A stretch of 23,055 nucleotides of DNA from a virus: the IMG/VR virus record IMGVR_UViG_3300034024_000018, positions 1-23,055 of that record. One strand, given 5' to 3'. The notes beneath the pieces are model-generated. The model worked only from the letters and a program-made list of their open reading frames with translations, did no database searches and had not been told where the DNA came from. A program made the position numbers and the translations under genes. This document shows, one piece after another, positions 1-6,260 of this stretch (position 1 is its first letter; the number at the start of each line of letters is the position of its first letter).

Positions 1-1
1 C

Positions 2-211
2 AGCCTGAACTCTTGGCTGGTTCGGGTAGTAGAGTGCGAACTCGGCCACCGCCCGGCCTCCGTGACTCACGCCGATTTGGAGAAGCGTGTCGCCCGCGGC
101 GTTCAGGACGAGGTTGTTCGCGTCTTGTCGGAGAGCACCCACATCGGCCACGACCCGCTTCCGATCGGCTGGTCAGACCTTGAGGACCAGCCCAAGGCAC
201 TGATGCAATGA
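2..211 (+). CDS. Hypothetical protein, 5' part missing (left edge)
   Basis: An open frame enters from the left edge and reads 69 residues before a TGA whose ATGA overlap forms the start of the next gene. I do not recognise the product. The visible part is soluble and charged, ends in DLEDQPKALMQ and shows no membrane segment. The stop/start overlap and shared strand suggest it is cotranscribed and translationally coupled with the DUF6941-like gene. Neither start nor full length can be judged because the gene is cut by the window. It belongs to the plus-strand group that faces the phage late operon, so it may be phage cargo or a host gene. The coding call rests on frame continuity and the overlap only. 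Confidence 0.5.
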   Translation, partial: SLNSWLVRVVECELGHRPASVTHADLEKRVARGVQDEVVRVLSESTHIGHDPLPIGWSDLEDQPKALMQ

Positions 212-594
212 GCGGACACATCCAATTTGTCACCGCGCTTCTTTGCGAGGACGTGAGGGATGAGGTCGGCGAAAAAACGTCCCTCATGGGAGTGCATCCA
301 CCAATCCTTGGGTTTTCCGAGTTTCCCGCTCGCCAACCCACGCAGATCGTTCTTATCGGCAATGCGACTAGCGCCGGCCTTGCTAAACTGAAGGCGGAGC
401 TATCCTTCCGTGACGATCCAAAATGGGGCGTCGAGCTGACGATGGAGGTTTCGGGTGTGGGCCAAGGGGTGCTTGTTCCGCTTCGTCCGACCGTGGCGGT
501 TTTTGACCAGGCGGGCGTCCTGGCTCTGCATATCGTACAGAATGAAGAGCGCGTTCTGCTTCAGCAGTGGTCCATCGAGCTAGACGACGACTGA
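208..594 (+). CDS. DUF6941-like protein of unknown function
   Basis: A 128-residue soluble protein. Near its N-terminus 'LLCEDVRDEVGEKTSLMGV' matches the pattern I associate with the DUF6941 family, which usually opens with a C-[ED]-[DN]-[VI]-R-x-E-x-x-x-K-x-S-L-x-G motif. No function is established for that family as far as I know. The rest looks like alternating beta-strands, with no catalytic motif I can name. ATG 208 overlaps the preceding stop (ATGA), which fixes the start. A 69-base gap separates it from the next plus-strand gene. Codon third positions look less GC-biased than in the structural genes, which could mark cargo or a host origin. The family assignment is from memory and not verified. 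Confidence 0.65.
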   Translation: MSGHIQFVTALLCEDVRDEVGEKTSLMGVHPPILGFSEFPARQPTQIVLIGNATSAGLAKLKAELSFRDDPKWGVELTMEVSGVGQGVLVPLRPTVAVFDQAGVLALHIVQNEERVLLQQWSIELDDD

Positions 595-663
595 CCGAAG
601 CCGAACGAGCCGAACGGCCGCTAAGGTGGATGCGGAGTCCCTGTTTCAGTCGCGGAGGATACT

Positions 664-1137
664 ATGCTCCTAACCAGCCTAGCGATGACTCTCGCCTTCA
701 CTGAGGTTGGGCGGTTCCCGCTAGCGGTTATCGAGGTCGGACGGGTGGGCGAGCCCAACTATCAGGCCGTCGCTATCTCGCTGGAACGAGACGCGACGCC
801 GAGGTCCAGATCCGAGTGGCGGCAGCTGACTTGGCGGGCCTCCCGCACCACGCGGCAGGGCACGGAGGAAATCACCTCCCAAAGCTGCCCCGCGCTGAGG
901 AGTGTAGCCGAAGCGTTTAAAGACTTGCCGCCCATCACACCTACGCCGCCAGCGACTATCATCCGTGATGAGCCGCTGCCATTGAACACCATCCTCCTAG
1001 GCGGATGGGGGGCCTCTGTCTCTTTCAAGACCTTTGGGGGAGCCGACGTCACGGTTTCCGGTTCGGACGCCTATGCGGCGTGGGGGTCCGCGGTCTTGAA
1101 TGAGCTGGTGCCATGCTGGCGCTCGCCTTCTGTCTAG
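664..1137 (+). CDS. Hypothetical protein, possibly exported
   Basis: A 157-residue ORF with a good ribosome site: GCGGAGG sits about 7 bases before ATG 664. The first 13 residues are hydrophobic (MLLTSLAMTLAF) and could be a weak signal sequence, but there is no clear cleavage site and charge is low. A 'SQSCPAL' motif and a second Cys near the C-terminus (VPCW) could form a disulfide, which would fit export. No known family is recognised. ORFs in other frames on the minus strand overlap it but have arginine/proline-rich shadow composition and no ribosome site. It converges on the late operon, and the terminator of that operon lies just past its stop. Third-position base use is mixed, unlike the late genes. 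Confidence 0.55.
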   Translation: MLLTSLAMTLAFTEVGRFPLAVIEVGRVGEPNYQAVAISLERDATPRSRSEWRQLTWRASRTTRQGTEEITSQSCPALRSVAEAFKDLPPITPTPPATIIRDEPLPLNTILLGGWGASVSFKTFGGADVTVSGSDAYAAWGSAVLNELVPCWRSPSV

Positions 1138-1156
1138 TAAAGTGGCACCAGCCAAC

Positions 1157-1192
1157 GAAGAAAGCCCCCGCCGCCGGAGCGACAGGGGCCTC
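1157..1192 (-). terminator. Intrinsic terminator of the late operon
   Basis: Read on the minus strand, bases 1189 to 1164 fold into a 10-bp stem (GCCCCTGTCG paired with CGGCGGGGGC, two G-T wobbles) around a 6-base loop CTCCGG, followed by TTTCTTC. This lies 52 bases after the stop of the last lysis gene (Rz1). On the plus strand the same hairpin has no T-run, so it acts mainly on minus-strand transcription. Confidence 0.85.
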
Positions 1193-1240
1193 GTCAAGCA
1201 ACCCGGAGGCTGCCTCAACTGGTTTGGTGAGGGCTGGTTC

Positions 1241-1531
1241 CTAGCCGGGTAAGAGCCGTCGATACCAGGCGCGCCGGTTCTGGCTCTCCGCTATGGCGAC
1301 GATCGCATCCTTCTTGATCGAGCAGACGCGGAGGTCGGCGTCCCCCTGCACGATGGCCTTGCCGAGGTCGCCGACCGTCTGAGCAGTGGAGACGTCCACC
1401 GTGCTTTCGCAGGGCGCCCGCAGGCTATCGGGGATGGTCAGGTTTGCCGGTCCCTCGGCGCACCCGCTCAAGATCAGCGCCGAAGCCATCAGGCAGGCGC
1501 TGGTCCGCGCCAGAGAGGTTCTCGACTTCAC
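1241..1531 (-). CDS. Rz1-like outer-membrane spanin lipoprotein
   Basis: A 96-residue protein with a lipoprotein signal: a hydrophobic run and lipobox LSGC at residues 21-24 make Cys24 the lipidation site. This is the mark of the o-spanin, the outer-membrane partner of Rz that fuses inner and outer membranes at the last step of lysis. The start is GTG 1531, supported by a strong GAGGAG ribosome site in the minus strand. The gene starts inside the Rz gene in another frame and shares 107 bases with it, the classical overlapping Rz/Rz1 layout. Two further cysteines (41 and 70) could form a disulfide. It is less proline-rich than lambda Rz1. It is the last gene before the operon terminator. Confidence 0.87.
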   Translation of the reverse strand: MKSRTSLARTSACLMASALILSGCAEGPANLTIPDSLRAPCESTVDVSTAQTVGDLGKAIVQGDADLRVCSIKKDAIVAIAESQNRRAWYRRLLPG

Positions 1532-1727
1532 GTTGCTTCTCCTCTTGATCCTGCCGAATGACAGGGGTTTCAGACGCCACCTTGTCGAGCGCCTTGCCGG
1601 TTGCGACGGCGACGGTTGCCTCCGCGCGAGAGCGTTTCGCCCGGTCCCGCTCGCTGCAATAGGACATGGTCAGGATGACCAGGCCGAGGGCGACGATGAT
1701 CGCCAGCGCCCACATGAGGCGGCTCAC
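1425..1727 (-). CDS. Rz-like inner-membrane spanin
   Basis: A 100-residue protein with one N-terminal membrane anchor at about residues 4-23 (MWALAIIVALGLVILTM), then a charged, heptad-like periplasmic segment rich in E, R, K, A and Q (about 25-72). This is the i-spanin architecture: an anchor plus a periplasmic coiled coil that contacts Rz1. It overlaps the stop of the endolysin gene by ATGA, so translation is coupled to lysin expression. Its 3' third encodes the start of Rz1 in another frame. Sequence similarity among spanins is low, so identification relies on topology, overlap with a lipoprotein gene and position next to the endolysin. Confidence 0.87.
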   Translation of the reverse strand: MSRLMWALAIIVALGLVILTMSYCSERDRAKRSRAEATVAVATGKALDKVASETPVIRQDQEEKQREVENLSGADQRLPDGFGADLERVRRGTGKPDHPR

Positions 1728-2305
1728 AGGATCAGCCCCTTCGCCTTAGCCGTCTTGACCTTCCGGTCCTCAAGCCCGTTGGTGCCGCCGTTGATCGCTC
1801 GAGTGATGCCGAGCAGGTCGTCCGCATCGGCCTTCGCGTTGAGCTTGCGGCTGTTCCAGTACCGGACCGCCGCCATGAGACCGATGGACGGGAAAGCGAC
1901 GATCTCGGGATGCGCTTCGAAGTCGATCCCGACCTCGCACCCGAACGAGCGGTAGTTCGCCCGGCCCGTAAGCTGGATCGGCCCTCGGCCCTTGTAGCGC
2001 CGGCCGTCGCCTGGCTGGGTGTTGCCGAGGTCAGCGCGACCCTCATAGGCAGCCCCGCTGGCGATCTCCTCCATGTATATGAAGCCGCCGCTCTCGTGCG
2101 CGCACTGGCCCATGAAGTGAGCGAGGCGAAGGCCGGTGTCCAAGATCCCGTAGGTGCGGAAGTGGACGTTGGCGGCGAGAGCGAGTTCGGAGGCGAGGCC
2201 CTGCTTCGCTCCCATCTTCATGAACAGCGTGGTGAGAGTGCCGCGGCCGATCACACCATCGGCGGTGACGCCAAGGTTCGTCTGCAGGCGCTTAGCGTCC
2301 AGCAT
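1724..2305 (-). CDS. GH19 endolysin (chitinase/lysozyme fold)
   Basis: A 193-residue peptidoglycan-cleaving endolysin of glycoside hydrolase family 19. Residues 69-74 (AHESGG) carry the likely general acid Glu71. Glu88 in 'YEGRADLGN' is a plausible second carboxylate. 'YKGRGPIQLTGRANY' (104-118) is the GH19 signature. Residues 7-33 (LQTNLGVTADGVIGRGT) resemble part of a peptidoglycan-binding type 1 module. No signal peptide or SAR anchor is visible, so release to the periplasm should need a holin. It is coupled by ATGA to Rz. The start ATG 2305 follows CCGGAGAAT in the leader, a good ribosome site. The domain call is strong; the exact catalytic pair is inferred from the family. Confidence 0.93.
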   Translation of the reverse strand: MLDAKRLQTNLGVTADGVIGRGTLTTLFMKMGAKQGLASELALAANVHFRTYGILDTGLRLAHFMGQCAHESGGFIYMEEIASGAAYEGRADLGNTQPGDGRRYKGRGPIQLTGRANYRSFGCEVGIDFEAHPEIVAFPSIGLMAAVRYWNSRKLNAKADADDLLGITRAINGGTNGLEDRKVKTAKAKGLIL

Positions 2306-2337
2306 GGTATTCTCCGGATTCGGGATAGGGGGAACCG

Positions 2338-2376
2338 ACGATGCTCTGGCTGACGCGACCGTTCACGATGCTCTGG
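2338..2376. repeat. Short direct repeat in the gap before the endolysin gene
   Basis: ACGATGCTCTGG occurs at 2338-2349 and again at 2365-2376, 27 bases apart. The surrounding non-coding gap (2306-2422) holds little else except a possible 25-codon plus-strand reading frame at 2341-2418. I see no hairpin or T-run. Confidence 0.5.
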
Positions 2377-2422
2377 ACGGTCTATGTGAAGCGAGGGCTG
2401 CCGAAGCGGCTGGGTTAGTTGG

Positions 2423-2725
2423 TTAGCTTCGCGCCTTCACAGGGTGGCGCACTTTCTCGCCGATCTGCCGGGCCGGGACGCTTGAGGTGGTGGCCAGCAG
2501 GTTGACGACGCCCGAGCGGTTGGCTTTCAGGCCGCCGCCGCTGAGCCACCAGGTCGTCACGCCGTCGCTGGTGGAATCGTTCTCCAGCTCGAGCAGAGGG
2601 TTCCCGGCGACCGACACTTCGACCGAGACGACAGTCTCGCCTTCCTCCAGCCGGTCAGCCCACGTCCAGCTGTAGTCCAGCACCTCGTCACCGAACTTCG
2701 CGGGCGCGATGTATTCAGTCATCAT
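2423..2725 (-). CDS. Small tail-fiber-associated beta protein (putative)
   Basis: A 100-residue protein with alternating polar and hydrophobic residues, 'YSWTWADRLEEGETVVSVEV' near the N-terminus and 'DGVTTWWLSGGG' in the middle. This suggests an Ig-like beta-sandwich of a type common beside phage fiber genes. There is no signal peptide or membrane segment. It starts at ATG 2725 or ATG 2722, overlapping the stop of the repeat fiber gene (ATGATGA), so it is coupled to that fiber. Its job could be fiber capping, chaperoning or decoration, but the sequence does not decide among these. Function is inferred from position only. Confidence 0.68.
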   Translation of the reverse strand: MMTEYIAPAKFGDEVLDYSWTWADRLEEGETVVSVEVSVAGNPLLELENDSTSDGVTTWWLSGGGLKANRSGVVNLLATTSSVPARQIGEKVRHPVKARS

Positions 2726-4512
2726 GGAAACCTTCTGGATTGGGGCTCAGAGGCGAAGCTGCGAAGCTGTGCGATGGAGGCGAACCGACGCTCTGGCGGG
2801 GTCTCGGCTGTGGTGGTCTGGGCCGTGCCGCTTGCGATCTGCGTCGGGAGGCTCAGCACGGCGCTCTGAGAGCCCGAGACGGGCACGGAGGCGTCTGCGG
2901 TCGCGGCGATGGCCGGAAGCGCCTGTGAGGCCTCTCCAGCGATCCTCAGGCTAGCGGAGGCGCTGTAGGTGACCGGGGTGAGCGTGACAGCGGAAGCTCC
3001 GCGCGTTCCGACTTGGCCGGCGCCTGACGCCGTGACTGGCTGGAGAGCCTGCGCCGCCGTCGCTGTGATCCAGACAGAGCCGCCCGCCGATTGGACCGGG
3101 AGCGAAAGCGTGACAGCCGCCTGACCGACGTTCACGTCCACACCGGACCCGGCGGCAATCTGGGCGACCGGCTGGAGGGTCTGAGCAGCCGCACCCTGAA
3201 CCGCGATGGCGCCGGATGCGGAGGGGCTTAGAGCGGCTAGAGTAGAGGCCGCCGACCCCCCCACCGTAACCGCACCAGCACCGGAGCCGGTGATGGCCGA
3301 CAGGGTGACAGCTGATGCGCCAGCGGAGGCGACAGAACCGGTAGCCGATCGTGTGAGGCCCGGGAGGTTGAGAGACGACGCTCCCGATACCGCCGTTGAG
3401 CCCGCTGCTGAGGGGGTGGTGGCCGACAAGGTGCGCGAAGATGCACCCGCCACCGAGACAGTGCCGCTCCCTGTCCCTGGGATAGATGCCAGGGTGACGG
3501 ACTGGCTTCCTATCAGAGCAGGGGGGGCGACCGTGCCCGCCGCCGTCTGCTGGACCGATGCAAGCGTGGGGGCTGACGCACCCTGAACCGCCAGAGAGCC
3601 CGCCGCGGAGGCCACCGGCAGGGAGAGCGCAGCGGACGATGTGCCTTGAGCCGAGAGCGACCCGGCCCCGGAGCCAGACAGCATGGCGAGCGTGACGGCT
3701 GCCGCAGCTGCGATGGAGAGGGTGCCGGAAGCAGTCCGTGTCGGCAGGCTCAACGTGGCGGTCTGGCTGCCCTCTATCGGCTCTGGCCCACCCCCGCCCG
3801 CACCGACGTAGAACGATGCGGCGACGATCTTGTAGCGGCGTGAGGTGCCGCTGTGCGTGACGGTGATCGTCCCGGTTTCGCCCGCGCTTGTCTTGTGAGC
3901 ATCCATCACGGAGGTGTAGATGCTGGGGACCAGGCCCGTGTTGTTACGGCGGCGGTACTGCCAGGTATCCGCCGCGAAAGTGGTCGTCGCGCCTCGGTTG
4001 ACAAAGGCGCTCGGGCTGGTGGCTGTCGTAGTAGGCGAAAAGGCGGCGTCTACTGATGACGAAAGAACAAGGACAAGGGAGTTTGCGTTGGTCGCAAGCG
4101 AGCCTGTAGTGGCGGCGGTTCCCGCCACCGCGAGTGTGTTCGCGCTCGTAGCGCCGACGACGATGCTGCCAGCAGCGCCGGTCCAGCGATACACGGCGAC
4201 CCACGCCGCATAATTACTGGTCGGCGACGGAGTCGCCCTCGTGAAGGCGTCGGCGACAGCGCCCGACTTCTCAATCCAGTAAATCCCACCGGAGCGAACG
4301 GCGCTTGTGCCGCTGTCACCGTTGCCGTCGTTTACCTCATGCGCCGTGTTCCAGCCGCTCGGCGGCGTGAACTTCGCGGTGCCCGACCAGCCCAGACCGC
4401 AAGCGATGATGTCCCCGTCCTGCGCCGCAGAGATGGCGGTAGACGGGATCGTCAGGGTGTTCCCTGAGCCCGAAAGGTTGGTGGTGTCGAGATGGACGCA
4501 GGACCAGCTCAC
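2722..4512 (-). CDS. Tail fiber-like protein with about fifteen 21-residue repeats
   Basis: A 596-residue protein in three parts. Residues 1-240 form a Ser/Thr/Gly-rich beta domain with aromatic positions ('GWSGTAKFTPPSGWN', 'YAAWVAVYRW') and end at a GGGGP linker. Residues about 248-565 are tandem repeats of 21 residues with consensus A-x-T-L, then a variable stretch, S-A-x-G, and V-x-G-A-S. Residues 570-596 are a basic tail (RRFASIAQLRSF, QSRRFP). The N-terminal domain resembles domains found at the start of phage tail-associated proteins. The repeats probably fold as a beta-structured shaft. Translation starts at GTG 4512, supported by GGAGGAATAGGGC upstream. It lies between a conserved small structural gene and the lysis genes, as expected for a fiber or tail appendage. 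The receptor is unknown. Confidence 0.75.
   Translation of the reverse strand: MSWSCVHLDTTNLSGSGNTLTIPSTAISAAQDGDIIACGLGWSGTAKFTPPSGWNTAHEVNDGNGDSGTSAVRSGGIYWIEKSGAVADAFTRATPSPTSNYAAWVAVYRWTGAAGSIVVGATSANTLAVAGTAATTGSLATNANSLVLVLSSSVDAAFSPTTTATSPSAFVNRGATTTFAADTWQYRRRNNTGLVPSIYTSVMDAHKTSAGETGTITVTHSGTSRRYKIVAASFYVGAGGGGPEPIEGSQTATLSLPTRTASGTLSIAAAAAVTLAMLSGSGAGSLSAQGTSSAALSLPVASAAGSLAVQGASAPTLASVQQTAAGTVAPPALIGSQSVTLASIPGTGSGTVSVAGASSRTLSATTPSAAGSTAVSGASSLNLPGLTRSATGSVASAGASAVTLSAITGSGAGAVTVGGSAASTLAALSPSASGAIAVQGAAAQTLQPVAQIAAGSGVDVNVGQAAVTLSLPVQSAGGSVWITATAAQALQPVTASGAGQVGTRGASAVTLTPVTYSASASLRIAGEASQALPAIAATADASVPVSGSQSAVLSLPTQIASGTAQTTTAETPPERRFASIAQLRSFASEPQSRRFP
2818..3771 (-). repeat. 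Tandem 63-bp (21-codon) repeat array inside the fiber gene
   Basis: The coding strand repeats a 21-residue unit about fifteen times. Examples of unit starts are AVTLSAITGSGAG, ASTLAALSPSASG and SRTLSATTPSAAG. Most units are exactly 21 residues. Units 1, 2, 4 and 10 are 1-3 residues longer. The DNA copies have diverged, so this is a protein repeat and not a recent DNA expansion. Confidence 0.85.
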
Positions 4513-4515
4513 GCC

Positions 4516-4731
4516 CTATTCCTCCGGGCGTTCGTCGGGGTGAGCCGTGTAGAGCCGTTCGATCTCCGCGTTGGCGTGTTCCAGCCCGCGCCCGGCTGAC
4601 ACGAAGTCGGCCTGACAGCGGGCCAGCAGATCGCGAAACGCCACCGGTGCGCGCTGGTCAGCAGGGAGTGCATCCCATGCCGCCAGCGCCGCCGACACCT
4701 CCGCTTCCCGCTTCGCGATGGGATCGGACAT
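4516..4731 (-). CDS. Small acidic/helical hypothetical protein
   Basis: A 71-residue, helical, charged protein (MSDPIAKREAEVSAALAAWD) with no membrane segment or known motif. It lies 4 bases downstream of the 134-residue structural gene. Its TAG stop sits 3 bases before the GTG of the fiber gene, so its 3' end supplies the fiber ribosome site (GGAGGAATAG). This packing supports that it is translated. The role is unknown; a small tail or fiber accessory is possible. Confidence 0.62.
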   Translation of the reverse strand: MSDPIAKREAEVSAALAAWDALPADQRAPVAFRDLLARCQADFVSAGRGLEHANAEIERLYTAHPDERPEE

Positions 4732-4735
4732 CGGC

Positions 4736-5140
4736 TTAAGCGCCCTGCTCGGTCTTGGTGAAGGTGTTGATGGTGATGACCTGATCGATGGCGATGCTGA
4801 CGTTGTCGAGGGTCAGGTCGCCGCCGCCGCCGGTCGCCGTGATCGAGCCTTGCTCGTGCGTGGTCGAGCCAGCGCTGTTCTTGATGCGGTAGTGGCCAGC
4901 GTTGCCCGCCGCGACACCGACGCCCGACCACGTTCCGGCCTTGGCCATCGCACCGGCGGAGGGAGCGCCCATCCAGTCGGACGGGAGGGTCAGTTCAGCC
5001 AGCAGGGTGCCAGAGTCGGCGGTCGCCGTGGTTGCCGGCTGGGCCCCACTGCGGATCTGCAGCTTCGGCGCTGTGCCTACCGTGGTTTCGATGGCCTGCA
5101 GTCGAGCGTTGCGGACATCGGGCGAGAACTGGATAGCCAT
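4736..5140 (-). CDS. Conserved small phage structural protein (tail region)
   Basis: A 134-residue protein beginning 'MAIQFSPDVRNARLQAIETT', followed by a 'GTLLAELTLPSDWMG' segment and Gly/Thr/Ala-rich beta stretches ending in 'ITINTFTKTEQGA'. I recognise this as a recurrent small protein of alphaproteobacterial phage tail/fiber regions, with no assigned biochemical function that I know. ATG 5140 has a usable ribosome site (AAAGGA, about 8 bases upstream). It follows a 75-base gap after the holin candidate, one of the longer spaces in the operon. A virion component is likely but not proven from sequence. Confidence 0.72.
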   Translation of the reverse strand: MAIQFSPDVRNARLQAIETTVGTAPKLQIRSGAQPATTATADSGTLLAELTLPSDWMGAPSAGAMAKAGTWSGVGVAAGNAGHYRIKNSAGSTTHEQGSITATGGGGDLTLDNVSIAIDQVITINTFTKTEQGA

Positions 5141-5215
5141 GGTGTTTTCCTTTCAGGCAGGGAGAAGGGCCGCGCGACGGGTGCCGGGCGGGAGGGCAGG
5201 GGAGAGGGTGGAGGG

Positions 5216-5506
5216 TCAGACGGTCGGCGTTGACGCTGCTGCGTTGGTCTCGGCAACGCGCTGCTTGGTGGTTCCCCACTCCTTCACGCCGTACATGCCG
5301 CCGAGGATCAGGCCGGCCGCGCCGATCACTAGGCTGGCCTCAGTGCCGTTCTGGCACTTCAGGGCGCCAATCACTGTGGCGATGGCCGTGCCGAGGCCGG
5401 AGGCGTAGAGGGCGAACGGACGGGCCAGATCACCGATGAAGCCCTTCACCATTTCGGAGGTTGGGACGGGCGGGATGTCGCGGGGGTTCACGGGCGTGTC
5501 GGTCAT
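5216..5506 (-). CDS. Putative holin (two membrane segments)
   Basis: A 96-residue protein with two hydrophobic segments at about residues 30-49 (PFALYASGLGTAIATVIGAL) and 57-74 (ASLVIGAAGLILGGMYGV), joined by a short polar turn (KCQNGTE). Both ends are hydrophilic. The size and two-TM layout fit class II-type holins, which permeabilise the inner membrane to release or activate the endolysin. It starts one base after the stop of the coiled-coil/TM gene and lies about 3 kb upstream of the endolysin, in the same operon. No other two-TM small protein is seen in the window. The holin call is topological, not by sequence family. Confidence 0.66.
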   Translation of the reverse strand: MTDTPVNPRDIPPVPTSEMVKGFIGDLARPFALYASGLGTAIATVIGALKCQNGTEASLVIGAAGLILGGMYGVKEWGTTKQRVAETNAAASTPTV

Positions 5507-5507
5507 G

Positions 5508-5936
5508 TCATCCGTCCTTCAATCCGAGACCCGCGGCGAAGGCGGCGATCCCTGCCAGCAGCCACGGCGCGACCTTCGAAAGCCAGGTGAAGAAGCCGGT
5601 GATCCCGATGACCTTGTTCCGCTCGGCTTCCAGCACCTCCACCCGCTCGCACAGGTCTTTCACGTCGGTGCGGATCAGTCCGTTCGCCATCACGACGTCC
5701 TGACGTAAGGCGGCCACGAGTGCGACCATCTCGCCTCGCGTCTCAGCCAAGCGCTCGCCGATGTTCTGCTCACGCAGGATGGTGACCAGCTCCTTCGCTG
5801 TGTCGCGGGCTTCACCGGCGGTCTCCTCAGCGCGGTCAAGGCGGCGGAACACCTCCTCGAACTGCTGTTGTGACCGGGCTTGGCCGGCGAGCAGCTGGTT
5901 CCACGCGGTGCTTTCGTTGCTCGGGGCAGTAGGCAT
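5508..5936 (-). CDS. Coiled-coil protein with C-terminal membrane anchor (lysis-associated candidate)
   Basis: A 142-residue protein. Residues about 20-110 are a charged helical region with heptad spacing (EEVFRRLDRAEETAGEARD, ERVEVLEAERNKV). Residues about 120-139 form a single hydrophobic anchor (APWLLAGIAAFAAGLGL), and the protein ends in KDG. This resembles DUF1515-like and 'holin-accessory' coiled-coil proteins of rhizobial and other alphaproteobacterial phages, and it sits directly before the holin candidate. It may be an antiholin or accessory holin. GTG 5939 and ATG 5936 are adjacent; ATG is chosen, with GGAGG just upstream. Function is inferred. Confidence 0.6.
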   Translation of the reverse strand: MPTAPSNESTAWNQLLAGQARSQQQFEEVFRRLDRAEETAGEARDTAKELVTILREQNIGERLAETRGEMVALVAALRQDVVMANGLIRTDVKDLCERVEVLEAERNKVIGITGFFTWLSKVAPWLLAGIAAFAAGLGLKDG

Positions 5937-5990
5937 CACGCCTCCACTTCGTCAGGCCGATACAAGGCAGCCGACGAAGCGGCTTGGGAG

Positions 5991-6260
5991 TCAGGCGGGG
6001 TCGGCGGGCCAGAGATCGCCCAGCGCCTCGCGCGCCGCGTTCTCGCCGTTGAAGCGGAGCGGGATCGTCAGGACAGGGGCGGCAGGGTCGTCACCGCTCC
6101 ACACCCGCCGGAGCGTGGCGGGCTGATGCACCTTCGACTCGAGGTCAGGTCGAGCAGCGATGACCTCTGGCGTGACGTTGACGTGGAAGCCCCACAGCCG
6201 AACCGGCTCGTCAGGGTCTCCCAGATCGTACAGCGCTCCGATGATGTCGAGGCCGGTCAT
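5991..6260 (-). CDS. Small hypothetical protein coupled to the receptor-binding gene
   Basis: An 89-residue soluble protein starting at ATG 6260 in an ATGA overlap with the stop of the 433-residue fiber gene. It has Trp/Pro-rich turns (VRLWGFHVNVTPEV) and no signal, membrane segment or known motif. Position right after a fiber gene is where phages often encode fiber chaperones, but nothing in the sequence confirms that. Unknown function. Confidence 0.62.
   Translation of the reverse strand: MTGLDIIGALYDLGDPDEPVRLWGFHVNVTPEVIAARPDLESKVHQPATLRRVWSGDDPAAPVLTIPLRFNGENAAREALGDLWPADPA

Noticed and set aside
997-1218. Minus-strand 73-codon frame after the lysis genes
   Set aside because: It would span the operon terminator and is Arg/Pro-rich with no ribosome site.
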